Source of the DNA: Tretioscincus oriximinensis
Lineage: Eukaryota > Chordata > Lepidosauria > Squamata > Gymnophthalmidae
Assembly: GCA_022410635.1 (NCBI GenBank)
Contig: JAJVDF010000587.1
Coordinates: 273,686 to 337,685 of the forward strand
Reading direction: 5' to 3'
DNA: 64,000 nt
Under the pieces are notes generated by a model that worked only from the letters and a program-made list of their open reading frames with translations, did no database searches and was not told the DNA's origin. The position numbers were made by a program, and so were the translations under genes. Positions 33,150 through 44,261 of the stretch are shown piece by piece (within the stretch, counting starts at the first letter, position 1; each line of letters opens with the position of its first letter).

Positions 33150-34320
33150 GGGGTGGGGGAGTGGTGCAGATTGGCCAAAGAGGCTTCCCCGCCCCTGCTT
33201 TAGTTGCAGTGCATGCTGTGAGCTGTAGTCCGCAGGAAAGGATAGAAGAGGCCGCTCTCTGTATGGTAACGAGATCCGGCTTTCTCGCTAACCAATGACT
33301 GAGCGGTGACGTGAGGTAGCTTGCCCTGGGGTCCGTATCACCTGCCACGAAATAATGCGCACACGGACGACGCTTCAGGACAACAGGAGATCTTAGGAGG
33401 TCCACGGGTAGATGGAAGCCTCCAGATGAGTGAAAAGTCTCCACTTTTATTGACAACAGAATCAGAAGGCGTGTATTAAGATTATGACGGNGTAAAAAGG
33501 GCGGAGGATACCCAACGTGGGTCAGTGAGGTCATACATGACGCGTTATGCCCCCTCCCAAGGGGGTGCAGCCTGGGTACAGTAGCCAATAGGAGAAGAGA
33601 TATATGTGTGTGTGGTGTGCCTAATTACTGGAACTTAGCTACCATTGAGATCCCCTGTCAATCAAATCCTGACAGGAAGATNATTCATACCAAGGGTCCA
33701 GTCTCTGATGACCCTTGATTGGTATCAAACAAAGGGGTGATACCAGTGTATACAGAAAAGGGGAAGAAGGTAAATAGTGACTTCCCTATGAGACAATAGG
33801 GTTATGCTTTGGGCATATTGCCAAAGAGAGATTCCCATTGAGAGTCAAGTCTGCCTTATAGGAAAAGCAAACAGTTGACTTCTCAGACATTAATGGGATT
33901 AATGGGTCCTTTGTCAGACAGGACATAGAATCAGGAGCTACCCTTCACAGGTGCCCCCAGGGAGAGGAAAAGAGATTAACAGAGTTCCAGAGGTAAGGCA
34001 GAGGTCAGCTTGACCAAGGAATTTTTTGAAAATATTACCCAGAGGCCTCTCTTTGGTAGCCTAGTTCCAGCTAGATATATTTGATATTAATAATATATTT
34101 TATTTCTAATATGTCCCAGGGGGNAATTCCCAACAGTATGGACTACACTTCCCAGCAGGCCCTGCCAGCATCTAAGTTTTTATTTGTCATTGTGAAAAAA
34201 ACAGCTTAGAAAAGCGGGCAGAAGTACAACTAAAACCCATCAAACCGGAAACAGAAATTCTGTCTGAAGATGGGAGACTGGAAACTGGTCAGTTGTTACT
34301 GTAGCAGTGTCTGAATTGCA
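33150..34320 (+). repeat. Dispersed repeat family X, copy 3, split by an LTR
   Basis: The left part (33205-33265) has GAGCTGTAGTCCGCAGGAA; the right part (34141-34320) resumes GACTACACTTCCCAGCAGG, AAAGCGGGCAGAAGTACAA and CATCAAACCGGAAACAG. Copy 2 at 3790-3990 is continuous across the same point. Confidence 0.7.
33266..34135 (-). mobile_element. Solo LTR, family A, copy 2 (870 bases)
   Basis: On the complement it starts TGTTGGGAATT and ends CTCGTTAC. GTATG lies directly on both sides (33261-33265, 34136-34140), and the family X host resumes immediately, so the borders are firm. The plus strand shows CTTTTATTGACAACAGAATC (complement of the polyadenylation region) and CCCTCCCAAGGGGGTGCAGC. It is closest to the 62452 copy, forming a subfamily with a longer 5' part. 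Confidence 0.88.
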
Positions 34321-35094
34321 TTCTAAGCCAGTTCATACAGCAAATGCTTTCTGATTCAAACAAGTAATATGGGCGAGGAATTTGTAATCATATACAGTTG
34401 CAGGTCTGGGGCGTGGCAGACTTTAATGGCATGCACCCAAATGGAAATATCCCCCCTGAAAAGGTGTTTCAAAACCCAGCAAAATTGGCTCCTGCCTACA
34501 TGGCAGTGACTAGGACAGACACAAAAGTGGGAATATAAGGAGTATTTTTTTAAAAAGTGGTTTAGCTCTGCAGCATTTATTTATTTATTTTTTGCACATG
34601 GGAGTACTCCAGACAGTGGAGTTATGGGTAATGCATTCCCCAGGAAGCCATACCTTCAGGGAATGCTCTAGCAAATGGACCTCTAGCTAGTGTGATCCTA
34701 AGGGATCATGGGAAGCTGCCAATCATTTTAATTGAAGGATGAATTCTACATCAGTTCAGGCCCATTCTTGAGATTTGTGGCTTGCCAGGTACTTTTCTTA
34801 TGAGCTTCCTTTTTGAAAATGCATTCAAATGTATTATAAAGTATGGATAAAACTTTACACAGAAATAGAAGACAAAATCCACTTGATCTCCCTATAAATG
34901 CAAATAGGCAGCTCCCAAAGTTTATAAGCAAACCAAAACAGAAATGTTCTTAGGAATGTGCCTCAAAATATTGTGAGGCAGTTTGAAAGGAAAACAAGAA
35001 ACAGATAAACATCCTGAGAAGGAAAATTGACGACAAAATGTAAATTCAACGTTAGGGGTATTTAGGAAGGGAAATGAAAATAAGTTGGCAAGTG
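34321..35094. other. Sequence without recognised feature
   Basis: A TTTATTTATTTATTTTTTGC low-complexity run lies near 34577. Nothing coding. Confidence 0.35.
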
Positions 35095-35244
35095 TCATTT
35101 TTCCTCTTCATAAATTTATGGTCAGGCCACATTTGGCATACTGTGTTCACTTCTCCTTACCACACCTAAAGAGAGCAGCAAGAATGATTAGGGAGATGGA
35201 GTACCTCCCATATTCAATCAGGCCATCTTTATTCTTGACTAGAG

Positions 35245-35940
35245 TAGGCTGACCAGGTGCCCCCTTTTTGGGGGGGGTGGAAACCCGGTTTTGGAATGTC
35301 TACCCCACCCTCCCTGTTGGGGGCGCCGTTTCCCCGGTTTTTGCTGAGGGAATTTTTTTTAAAATTCCCCGCACCACCACTAGGGGGTTCTGGCAATCGG
35401 GGCAGCTCCTGAAGGCACCATCCCCTCAGTAAAAAATAAACAGGCAGGACTCCTGAGATACCATTTGCAGGGAGTCATGAAAAGGTGCATATTTTGGACT
35501 GCCCAGTTGCATCTGGTGGGCCTCTGTGTGACGCAGAATGCTGGACTTGATGGGCTGTGGCCTGATCCAGTATGGCTCTTCTTATGTTCTTAAAAATTCT
35601 CATGCACTTCAAACAATTCTCATACACTTAAATAAATGATTTAAAAAACAAACAAACAATACACTGTACCAGCACTAGCGGTCTCTAGCAACTGGGGTCA
35701 GCTCCTGAAGGCACCCTCCCTTCTGTAAAACAATAAAAAATTCTGATGCACTTCAAAAATTCTCACACAGTTTAAAACTCCTTGCACACTTTCAAAAATT
35801 CTCACATGCTTCACAGATTTCTCGGGCGTGAATTTCGGCAGGGAATGCATTTTGGTGGATAATTTGCATATTTATGAATATGCAAATTAACGTGAACATT
35901 AATTACCCCGGTTTGGGCCTCAGAAAATCTGGTCAGTCTA
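35245..35940. mobile_element. TIR element family T, copy 2 (696 bases) with 8-base duplication
   Basis: The ends are TAGGCTGACCAGGTGCCCCC and the complement of AAAATCTGGTCAGTCTA. GACTAGAG flanks both sides exactly (35237-35244, 35941-35948), and the CR1 host frame resumes after it. The inside is larger than in other T copies and holds a CR1 3' piece (35455-35600) and (GGGGGCGCC)-rich sequence near 35320. Non-coding. Confidence 0.85.
35455..35600 (+). mobile_element. CR1 3' terminal piece inside the T element
   Basis: It reads CCATTTGCAGGGAGTCATGA, GTGTGACGCAGAATGCTGG, CTGATCCAGTATGGCTCTTC and TTATGTTCTTA, identical in layout to 56285-56440. It is a short 5'-truncated copy nested in the T element. 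Confidence 0.8.
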
Positions 35941-36295
35941 GACTAGAGACACCTTACCTTTAGGACTGACAAGGAAAAGTATTTTTTTTTTCACCCAGAG
36001 TGTCACTGGTCTGTGAAATTTAATTCCAGAAGAGGTGGTGGTATCTATAGCCTGGGTAGCTTTAAGATAAGTATTAGACAAGTTCAAGGAAGCCAAGGGT
36101 ATAAATAGCTACCCTATCTCTTGATATTGCCTCCAGGATGGAGCAACAGTCAATATTCCTGAAATTCCATTTGCAGGGAGTGGAGAACAAGTGAAAGTGT
36201 CTGCTTGAGACTGCCCAGGTGTGACTGGTGGTCACTATATGAGGCAGATGCTGGGGCTCAATTTAGCGGGGCTCCTCTTATGTGCTTAAGTTAAT

Positions 36296-36705
36296 ACAAT
36301 AATTTAAAATCCAGAATACCTCCATCTCTGTAGAGATCCATGTCAAACTGGTGACAATATTGTATACAGCTAAAAACAATTTACTGCCCAAAACAAGTTA
36401 AAGTGTTCACTTAATTGTTTTGGGCAGTATATTTCCGCTAATGGCTGCCTCCCCACTAAGTTTTCCTCTACCTGGAAGTCACTACCGCACATGTCAGCCA
36501 GTGATTCTGCATTGTCCCTTCTGCATCTTCTCATGGTAGCCTTCTTTTTCTTGTTACCAAATGGTACATGAACGATTAAGAGCGGAGTTACAGCCACTTT
36601 CACAGTGATGTGTGAAAGAATCTACTACCAGGATATTCTAGGGCAATAGAGCTTTTTTGAGAGTGGGTTACTGAAAGTCTGTTACCTCGTAAGGTGGATT
36701 CTTCA
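36296..36705. other. Sequence without recognised feature
   Basis: No gene seen; the complement frame at 36370-36603 has no support. Confidence 0.35.
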
Positions 36706-36880
36706 TAAGAACATTAGAGCCCTGCTGAATGGGGCTGGAGCCCATCTAGTCCAGCATTCTGTCTCACACCGTGGCCCACCAATTGCATCCAGGAAGTTTG
36801 GAACAGAATAACTGTTCTCAACGCCCTGCAAAAGGCATTTCAGGAATACTGCCTGTTTCTCCATCTGTTGCTTATATCTC
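36706..36880 (-). mobile_element. CR1 3' terminal piece
   Basis: The plus strand has CATAAGAACATTAGAGCCCT, CCCATCTAGTCCAGCATTCT, CCCTGCAAAAGGCATTTCAG, complement of the CR1-type terminus. Confidence 0.8.
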
Positions 36881-37044
36881 ATAATATAAGTACTATCATG
36901 GTGGGAAAACATTGTGGAAAGACAGCCAATGACTACTAAAAATCATACATAAGCAAACCCAGCATCTCTCAAGCCAAGGTTAGATCCCTTATCTTTCTCC
37001 TCCTCAACTGGTGGAGGGGTGTCCTTGGTATCTCCCCTTAGAGC

Positions 37045-37225
37045 TAGGTTGACCAGATCACCCCTTTTTGGGGGGGGGGGTGAAAACCCGTGTTTGGGTG
37101 CCTCCTAGCTTTAAAAATTTTTTTTTTCAAAAAAACACTTTTTTTGAAAACATTTTCCTCAGAAAAAACTGGGAGGCATTGTAAAAATGCCTCAGAAAAA
37201 ACTGGGAGTTTTGTATCTAGATTTG
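37045..37225. mobile_element. TIR element family T, copy 3 (one end decayed)
   Basis: It starts TAGGTTGACCAGATCACCCC with G-run, GGGTGCCTCCTAGC and CTCAGAAAAAACTGGGAGGC blocks as in other T copies; the right terminus is not recognisable. Confidence 0.6.
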
Positions 37226-39449
37226 GTCCTTATAAATGTGTACACACTAGTAGTATTTTTAAAAGACACTTTTAAAAAAATCACTATTTTTCCTCTCTCT
37301 TATTATATGTATGGATTAGTGTTTTAAACTGGTTCACGTATCAGCTGACTTTTCAAGAAAGAAGCACTCTACTTTTTTAATTTTGTGTGCAATCAATCAT
37401 CTTTTGCAATGAGTGCGATGTAATATGCCTGCAAAAAGCTAATTAGCATCTGAAAGGTGTTCCTTCTCCATAATCTTAAGCATGCCATCTATCAGCCACA
37501 TCGGAGAGTCAATTAAATTTGTCCTGCCACTTGGTTCCTCAATCACCTGCACCATTACAGTTGGAATTGCAGCATATTTCCTATCATGTTGTGTATCAAG
37601 TGACAGGTCTTTGCTACGCCATGAAAAGGCTGTTGTTGTTTAGAAGACTATTATCTCTTCCATATTCATCTTAGAATCATAGAGTTGTAAGGGACCTCCA
37701 GGGTCATTGGGTCCAATCATGTTCATGGTGTTCATTCAGTAAACCTTTGAAAATCTTTTTAATCTGGCCTTTCGCTTCCTCACTTTCAGCTTTGGAGATC
37801 ATTTTAATTCCCTTTAACCCCAACCTGCCCATAGAAAAATAGTGACCATGAACTGCAGCTACCCTCTTCATATAGGAAAAACTGCTCATAGAAGTAAGGA
37901 TTCTCCCCAAACTCCCTTTGGATGCCTGGGAGTGACTTTAAATGTCTGCTGTTTTCAGTACTGCTTTGTCAGAAACCTCAGCTATTAAGTTTCCTCTGCT
38001 TGCTTTTCTTCATCATTGTGGGGTAAGGGGAGGAGGAGATGAGCAGTAATTTCATAGTGCTTTGGTTGGAAATTGAGATGGCTTAGAGACCTGGAGCACC
38101 AATAGGTCCTGACTGTCCAACAGGACTCTGTAGGTGGCAGTTCTGGATACCATCACACAGAGAGTACCTCTTTGTGGTGGATCTTGTGGCCAGACATGTA
38201 TTTTATGGGAGAGCACCCAGAGCAGCTGTTCAAAGCAGCAGAATTTGGGGGGAGAGAGGCACCAACCTGGATACTTGGTTAATTGGAGTGATCCCTATGA
38301 GAATTCAAGAACTTTCAACCGCCTGCAATTTTTGAGCTCCCAGGGCAGCAGAAAACTCCAAGCATTGGATGTCTGTGTGTGTAATTTTTTTTTTTACTGC
38401 ACAAGGTCGTGATACACGCAAAATACATCCCTGCTTGTGACACTTCAGTTACGTAGCTTTAATACATGTGGAAAAGGGCCCTATCCCTCCCCCTTTTTTG
38501 TGGTACCTCTACAGTAATCGTTAGCAACTATTACACATCTTAGGATGTAAACCCATTGCCCCTTAATGCGTGCAGGACTGTGTTCCGACTGTGTTACCAT
38601 AAAACGGGCTCGGAAGTGCTGCAGCATCACCCTATACGCACACCACAGGTTTCTGCTTCACAGTTCCTGGTGAAATTGCTTTATCGCTGCTCCTTTTTGT
38701 AATTCGCGCCACTTTCACACTGTGGGGGCTGGGGGCTCTTTTGTTTGGCATCCCCTCCAGGCTCAGCAGCTTCCCTCCCTGCTCTGGAAAAACAGTTTAT
38801 TCCACCTATTACAGCACATTGAAAGAGAGTCATTGAGCACCCTCAGCTCATGGCAATCCAGACGCTAAGGTGGAATGAATGCTCAGGGAATGCCCAGGTA
38901 AAATTAAGCCCTCACTTCGCTTTCATTGTGGAATGATGAAAAGGGAATGGAAAATGGGATTTTAAGTTCTAATGAGAATGTAGCTTAACTCAAAGTTACC
39001 ACATCAAAGCTGGGATTGGAGTTTGCAGCTTTAATGGGTGTGAAAAAGTGATTCCCCTGGTGCTGCAAGCATTAAAAGCATCACCTGGTAAAAATATCTC
39101 TCGTTCATATCCACTCTAGCTTAAAACACCTTTCCTAGTTTAGATGTGGTAACACTAATCCTAGTTAAGAGATAATGGCTGTTTACTACTCTGTGTTTGG
39201 GTTTGTGTGTGTAGCAACTTTATTGAGAGAAGATTAGCACTCATAATCGGTTCCATGTAACACCTGGACTTCTGAATTATAACTTAGTAATGGAAATAAA
39301 AAAGGACGGACTACAGAAACAGCTGGTATCTTACCTGGGATCAGATATAAATACATTTGTGTGGGGTGTGTGTTTCTATGTGTGTGGACAGGGATGCCAT
39401 CCAGTCCTCGGCCTCTATTAAAATGTCTGCTTTGTTCCTTTCCCTGCAG
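37226..39449. other. Mostly single-copy sequence; candidate conserved block; CR1 tail
   Basis: Segment 37380-37600 is AT-rich but not repetitive, with CAATCAATCATCTTTTGC, AAGCTAATTAGCATC, GTCAATTAAATTTG and a CACCTGC E-box: a candidate conserved non-coding element. A CR1 terminus on the complement (AGAATCATAGAGTTGTAAGG) lies at 37672-37722. 38470-38960 is unremarkable. Confidence 0.35.
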
Positions 39450-39653
39450 ACTTTTGAAACAAAAGCTGTGCCTCCAGCCTTTGCCACCATTAAGTGTAAG
39501 TTGAGCACATGAATACAGCAACCAGTGTGTTGCCTTCCTTCAGGGCTTATTAAATAATAGATTTGCAAGATGAAGCTATAGGAGATTTGGTGTCCTGCAG
39601 CTGCTATCAAATGTATGTCTCTGCCAGTGTATGCTGATGGCCCGAAGGAACAG
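39450..39653 (+). other. Two possible small exons with phase-compatible junction
   Basis: Segment 39450-39495 (46 bases) follows a good pyrimidine tract and CAG and ends before GTAAGT; it reads TFETKAVPPAFATIK plus one base. Segment 39601-39653 (53 bases) follows TCCTGCAG and ends before GTGAGT; read with two leading bases it gives AIKCMSLPVYADGPKEQ. The phases join (1 + 2). The intervening 105 bases would be an unusually short intron for a reptile, and neither peptide is recognised. They could be 5' exons of the gene at 52158, or chance splice-like sites. Confidence 0.2.
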
Positions 39654-40286
39654 GTGAGTCAAAAACTTCCGAATTTCAAATTCCCTTTCAACAGTTACAT
39701 GGCTGCAATAGAGAAACCACACAAGGGGACGTCAGCCGAGAAGAACGTTATGGTGGTAAGATAAGTCTGTTATAAAAATGCTGCTTAATGGATTTCTAAA
39801 AGAAGGTTATGTAGTTTGGAGCATAACTCTGTACTTGTAATAAATGGGAATAAGCAGATAAAAGGAAGTAAAATAAACAAGTGCATAGGTTGTAGCGTAT
39901 TCTTCATGAAAATGAATAATGCATGCCTTCTTCTCCTTTCTATTCCGTGAAGCAATGTGTCAATTTTGTACACAAAGTGTGCCGAATGATAATTGAGAAT
40001 TAGTGCAGCACCTGCACTAAAAAGCAGCTTGTTTGCTGCCTTTTAACTCTGCTTTCTGAAGAGGTATATTACTTAGCTACTAAACTTTGCATCAGGCTGA
40101 AAATGTCAGACTAAATGAGACAGTTTTCTCAAAACAGGATCTTATGGTTTAATCCTTTTTAGGTCTACATTAATTTATCCCCTCCCCAAAGTGACCCCCA
40201 CCTTCTTGACTTTAATTGATGTGACACATGTAAGTGCTTCTAATTAACCACCTAAGAATTGAAGTTTGTCAAGCTCTAAAGACCTA
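39654..40286. other. Single-copy sequence with candidate conserved block
   Basis: Segment 39980-40260 has GATAATTGAGAATTAGTGC, GCACCTGCAC, CATTAATTTATCCC, CTTTAATTGATGTGAC and CTTCTAATTAACCACC, without repeat partners. Conservation must be tested elsewhere. Confidence 0.3.
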
Positions 40287-40700
40287 GGCTGCAGGCACAC
40301 GAGAGGTTTGGACTGCGATGATGCTTACGTGGCAATGGAGCTTCAGTTATCCACTCTGGAAAAAGCTCCGTTGCCCCGGAATATCTTATTGCTGATTCTT
40401 TCAATAATCAGCACAAAATGTCTGCTCTCCCGTTGAGAAGCCTGGTGTGTGCCGCACTGTTGCAAAAATTCTGATACCGCGAAAAGAGACCAGCCAGCAG
40501 GATTGCAGGATTGCAACTGGCTGACATGCACGGTATTGTCTTCCCTAATTCTTCTTGCCAGCTCCATGCAGATTTTGCAGGTAAGTGGAGACTAGTGAAA
40601 CCCTCAAGTGCTTTTAGATTGCAGGTTTTAAGTCGTCTTGTGTGTGTGGGCACTAGACAGATCAGTAGAACAAATAGTTGGGTGTGCAGTGACATTAAAG
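40287..40700 (-). mobile_element. TIR element family H, copy 6
   Basis: The left end GGCTGCAGGCACACGAGAGG follows TA and equals the family terminus in reverse. The inside has CCATGCAGATTTTGCAGG, GAGAAGCCTGGTGTG and TTGCCCCGGAATATCTTATT as in copy 5. The right end is blurred near TGTGTGTGGGCACTAGACAG. Confidence 0.5.
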
Positions 40701-40933
40701 AGTCAGAAAATTCACCACTGTTTTGAGGACCACAACAGCCAAGAGATCCAAAAGAAACCTCCCAGCTTTCTGTCTGAGAAAAGAGAACAGATGACTTTGG
40801 TAAAAATCCTGAAACAATATTGTATTATCTGAATAGAATATCAGAACACTGCATCCGTGAATATTTTTGAATAGTGGTTTATACTGATTGTAGTCACATG
40901 CTAGTGCCCACATTAAAGGCCAGAATATACTTA

Positions 40934-41374
40934 GGCCACCTCCACACAACGTATTCAAAACTGCAATAGCTTTTAATTCCAAAATAACACAATCATGGGT
41001 CTGTGCATGCATACCCTAATCCTTTCGCAAACAAATAATGCGAAAACCATTCAATCCACGTGAAACAGACAAGATGACTAACTAGGAAGTAAATACTGAG
41101 CATGCTCAGTATGCGATTCTGCATTGCCTTGTGCTAGTGTCTTCTTCCGTAGCCTGGTAATCCCATTAAGCATCATGAACACAGGAATGACTTCCCACCA
41201 CTGTGGCTGCAGGCATGGCCATTTCAGAAAATATCAGCAAAGGGGCAAAGGACCCTTTTTCCAGGTGCATTGTGAAAATGTCTGTGTATTTTGTGAAAAC
41301 TCCATTAACATGTGGAACAGAATCATCATGATGATACTATCGTCATGGGAGAAAAGCCTTGTGTGCCTGCAGCC
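40934..41374 (+). mobile_element. TIR element family H, copy 1
   Basis: The left GGCCACCTCCACACAACG and the complement of the right TTGTGTGCCTGCAGCC are inverted ends; TA lies on both sides (40932-40933, 41375-41376). It contains the perfect 16-base palindrome ACTGAGCATGCTCAGT at 41095-41110. Non-coding. Confidence 0.65.
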
Positions 41375-41376
41375 TA

Positions 41377-41929
41377 AGCATTTATTTAGTGAGCTCTTTT
41401 GGTCTTGAGACTGAATTAGAAATGATCTGAAGGTGGCCTAAAATGATGTTTGTGACCAGAATCTTAATCTTCATTGTGTAAATGATGGCAATTCCCCACC
41501 ATAAAATCATGTAATGACTTAAACAGCCAAGGACGTGGTAAGACTCTTACTGAAAAATAAACTCAAGATTATTTGCATCTGTTGCTTTTACACAGTGGTC
41601 CAAATAGTTAACTGGCAGAGCTTCAGATCCAATATACTGTATATCTCGGAGAATGTTTTAAAACCAGGTCAAGAGCTGTGGTCAAATTTATTGCTCATGT
41701 AAGAGGCTTACAGCCACAATGCATTTGTCCTTCTGATAGATACCCATAGCTGAATGTGAGATTTATAATTGCTTTATAATTAAATCAGTGAACCATGCAT
41801 AGTTTGTGTATAAATATCATACAGTGGTGGTTAAAAGCCAAACAATTTTCCAAAAAGTTATTTACTATTAACTCCAGACATACCCTGCCACCATGGATGA
41901 AATGTTGTTCCATTACCGCACAACCATTT
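41377..41929. other. Sequence without recognised feature
   Basis: No frame or repeat partner; AT-leaning. Confidence 0.35.
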
Positions 41930-42740
41930 TTTTTTAAAAAAAAATTAAAATAATTTTTATTCATTTATATCGTAAAACAAAAACATACAAAAACATACAC
42001 ACATGTGAAATTATCTACAACAAAAACAAAAATCTCACTCCCCCCCTTCCCACCCTCAGAGAGAAATACCCACTAAACTCAAACATTGATTATACAAACA
42101 GCCGTTGATCCAGAAGCATAGCAATTGTGTGTGAAAGAATTCCGCAATTATTTTGCCCAACACCATATGAGATTAACTTATACCATTTCGTCTCCCAGCT
42201 TAATTTTGGCAAATGGCCTATCAATCTCAATCTTTTTTCCCTTATTGCATCAAATAAAAGAAACTCCGCAAGATATTCATACCATATCTGTATTGTCCAA
42301 TTCTGTTTTTCCTTCCAGCCCCTGGCTACCACAATTTGGGCAGCCCATAGCGCTTGTTCAATAATGAAACAATCCTGTGCCGAAAATGGCAATTGTGCTG
42401 TATTGCACATTATGTTAAGTTTAGGGGATCTTGTAACTTGCACTCCTAAGATCTCTTGCAGTTCTCCTGCTATTAAATTCCAGAAATTGCGTACCTCATT
42501 ACAATCATAAATCATATGTAGAAAATCACCCCTAACTTGACAGCCGTGCCAACACTCCGGTGATCCCCCTCCCATATGAGATAATTGAATAGATCGTGCT
42601 TAATGGGCCCAAGTTGCTTTTATCCTTTGGCGCACAGCTGCATCAGTTACAGATGTTCCCTGGGTTAATCTACGAAAAGTTATAGGTGGATAATGAAACC
42701 CAACATATTGCAGGAACAAAATAACACAAGCAAACGTAAT
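41930..42740 (-). mobile_element. L1 LINE 3' end with open ORF2 C-terminus (copy D)
   Basis: The complement has a 161-codon frame without stops (42575 to 42090). It carries CWHGCQVRGDFLHMIYDC (zinc-knuckle-like, about residues 8-25) and EKQNWTIQIWYEYLAEFLLF (about residues 93-112), and ends LLDQRLFV-stop. Upstream (42740-42576) the same protein continues in another frame or with a stop (HYPPITFRRLTQGTS…). The 3' UTR (42089-41940) is C-poor and A-rich and ends in a poly(A) tail (T-run at 41930-41936 plus A-rich start). It is the best preserved L1 here. Confidence 0.85.
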
Positions 42741-42782
42741 CAACAAACATCTGTAAGAGCAATGACCAGGTCTAGGAGGCCA

Positions 42783-43198
42783 AGGCTAGGTGCACACCAC
42801 GACTTAAAAACCACTACAATGCTATAATTTGGAATATAGCAATTGAGTGTTCGCGCCCACCAAACATGTACTTTCTGAGACCGATGCCCCAGTTCCCTAA
42901 CATCGCTCATTGACCTCGTGGCAGTGCAGTCCGAGAATTTTTTTTTTTAACTCGCAACAGCAAATAGAAACAACTGCTGTTTTTTCAATTGTTTTATCAT
43001 CTCGCATCTAATTATACTTATACGCAAGTGAGAATACGGGATTTATCCAGAACGATGCCTGAATATGTGAGCAATAATTTATTCTGGGAAAAAGGGCATT
43101 TATTGCGGGTCTACTACTGGGAAACACTTAGCACTTGTGCCCGAGACTTCCTGATTGCGCTATGAATGAGGTAGAAAAATGTTGTGTGCATGTAGCCC
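42783..43198. mobile_element. TIR element family Z, copy 2
   Basis: The ends GGCTAGGTGCACACCACGAC and the complement of GTTGTGTGCATGTAGCC are inverted. The inside shares GGAATATAGCAATTG, CTCGCAACAGC and GCAATAATTTATTCTGGGA with copy 3. CAAG lies near both ends. Confidence 0.65.
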
Positions 43199-43199
43199 A

Positions 43200-43250
43200 A
43201 GAGAGAGACCTTCGGGTATAGGGCGTGATATAAATTATAAATAAAATAAA
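43200..43250 (+). repeat. L2-type tail fragment
   Basis: GAGAGACCTTCGGGTATAGG then GCGTGATATAAATTATAAAT, directly abutting the Z element. Confidence 0.6.
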
Positions 43251-43339
43251 AGTTCACTTTAGAGTATGCAGACCATATCCCTTTTGCTATTTCCAATGAC
43301 TCAGACTCTTAAACCATGATAAGCACTTCTAGGGTTGGG

Positions 43340-43560
43340 GTTAGAGCCCTGGTGTTTCAACAGAGATACCAAGTTTGACCCAGGTATTTGAAAGCAAGAC
43401 ATTGTGATTAGATAACTGGGAGCCATCACAGTGTGGTGGGAAAGATAGGGTGTAAGCCTTCGGGCAAAAAATAAGCTTGTAAGCTGCTTTGAGTCCCCTT
43501 GAGTGAGAAAAGCGAGATAACTGGGATAACCCGCATTATCTTCTCTCCTCAGCCTCCTCT
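43340..43560 (+). mobile_element. SINE B, copy 3
   Basis: It reads ATTTGAAAGCAAGACATTGT, GTGGTGGGAAAGATAGGGTG, TAAGCCTTCGGGCAAAAAAT and GCTTTGAGTCCCCTTGAGTG, ending in a pyrimidine-rich TCTTCTTTTTCTTC tail. Confidence 0.72.
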
Positions 43561-44069
43561 TCTTTTTCTTCTTGTGGGGAATGGGGCATGCAGAAGTGCA
43601 GTTAACAGGGCTAAATTTCAGGTCTCCCCTCCTTTGTCGGTTTCATCCTCTTGCACTGACTCCCACATCAGCCCAGTCCAATCCCATTACTCTTACCTCA
43701 TCATTAGAAGAACCAGCCATATTTAAGGATTTGAGACAATGGTGACATCAAAGAGGTGTATGGCTTGCACGTTCCAAAGAGAATTCAGACTCATTCTTAT
43801 AAAGAGCAGCATTAGGATTATTTAAGAGGTGACCTATCAGTTACATTTGACTCTTTTGGAAATGAAATGTTTGGCAGATGGATATTGTGGCTACTATATA
43901 TTAGGAACTTCAGATTCAAAGAAGAGATATGGAACCCAACAAGTACAGCAAATAAGTTAATCACAAAGGTTATGGCCTCAATGTGTGATACTCAGATAAA
44001 GTTTGATTGAAGTGCACAAACTTTTATTTCTAGGAAGGGCTGTCTAACAATAAAACCAGGTGCTCAGAA
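43561..44069. other. Sequence without recognised feature
   Basis: Nothing recognisable. Confidence 0.35.
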
Positions 44070-44260
44070 ATGGCAGGCTCTACTTCAATGAGAGTATTTA
44101 AGAGAAGGTTAAACAGCTGTATCTGAATTATGGTTANGATGGAAAAACGGGCAAATTCCTGAAATACCATTTGCAGGGAGTCAAGAACAGGTNGGGTTTT
44201 TGGCTTCTTCTACTTGAGACTACCCAGATGAAATTGGTGGTCCACTAGGTGAGGCTGAAG
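44070..44260 (+). mobile_element. CR1 3' piece
   Basis: It has GAAATACCATTTGCAGGGAG, CTTGAGACTACCCAGATG and GGTGGTCCACTAGGTGAGGC in CR1 terminal order; a SINE B copy follows at its end. Confidence 0.7.
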
Positions 44261-44261
44261 A

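Larger units (their letters stand above)
35095..36295 (+). mobile_element. CR1 LINE ORF2 C-terminal region, split by a TIR element
   Basis: The first part (35110-35244) reads LRPHLAYCVHFSLPHLKRAA then RMIREMEYLPYSIRPSLF, the typical CR1 reverse-transcriptase end. After the T element, 35941-36130 continues with FFHPECHWSVKFNSRRGG… and SFKISIRQVQG, and the terminal block CAGGATGGAGCAACAG…GAAATTCCATTTGCAGGGAG runs to about 36290. Confidence 0.82.

Noticed and set aside
33001..33588. 195-codon complement frame
   Set aside because: It runs through LTR family A and out into family X and unique sequence; the similar frame at 62943-63143 is simply the other LTR copy. LTRs are not expected to code here.
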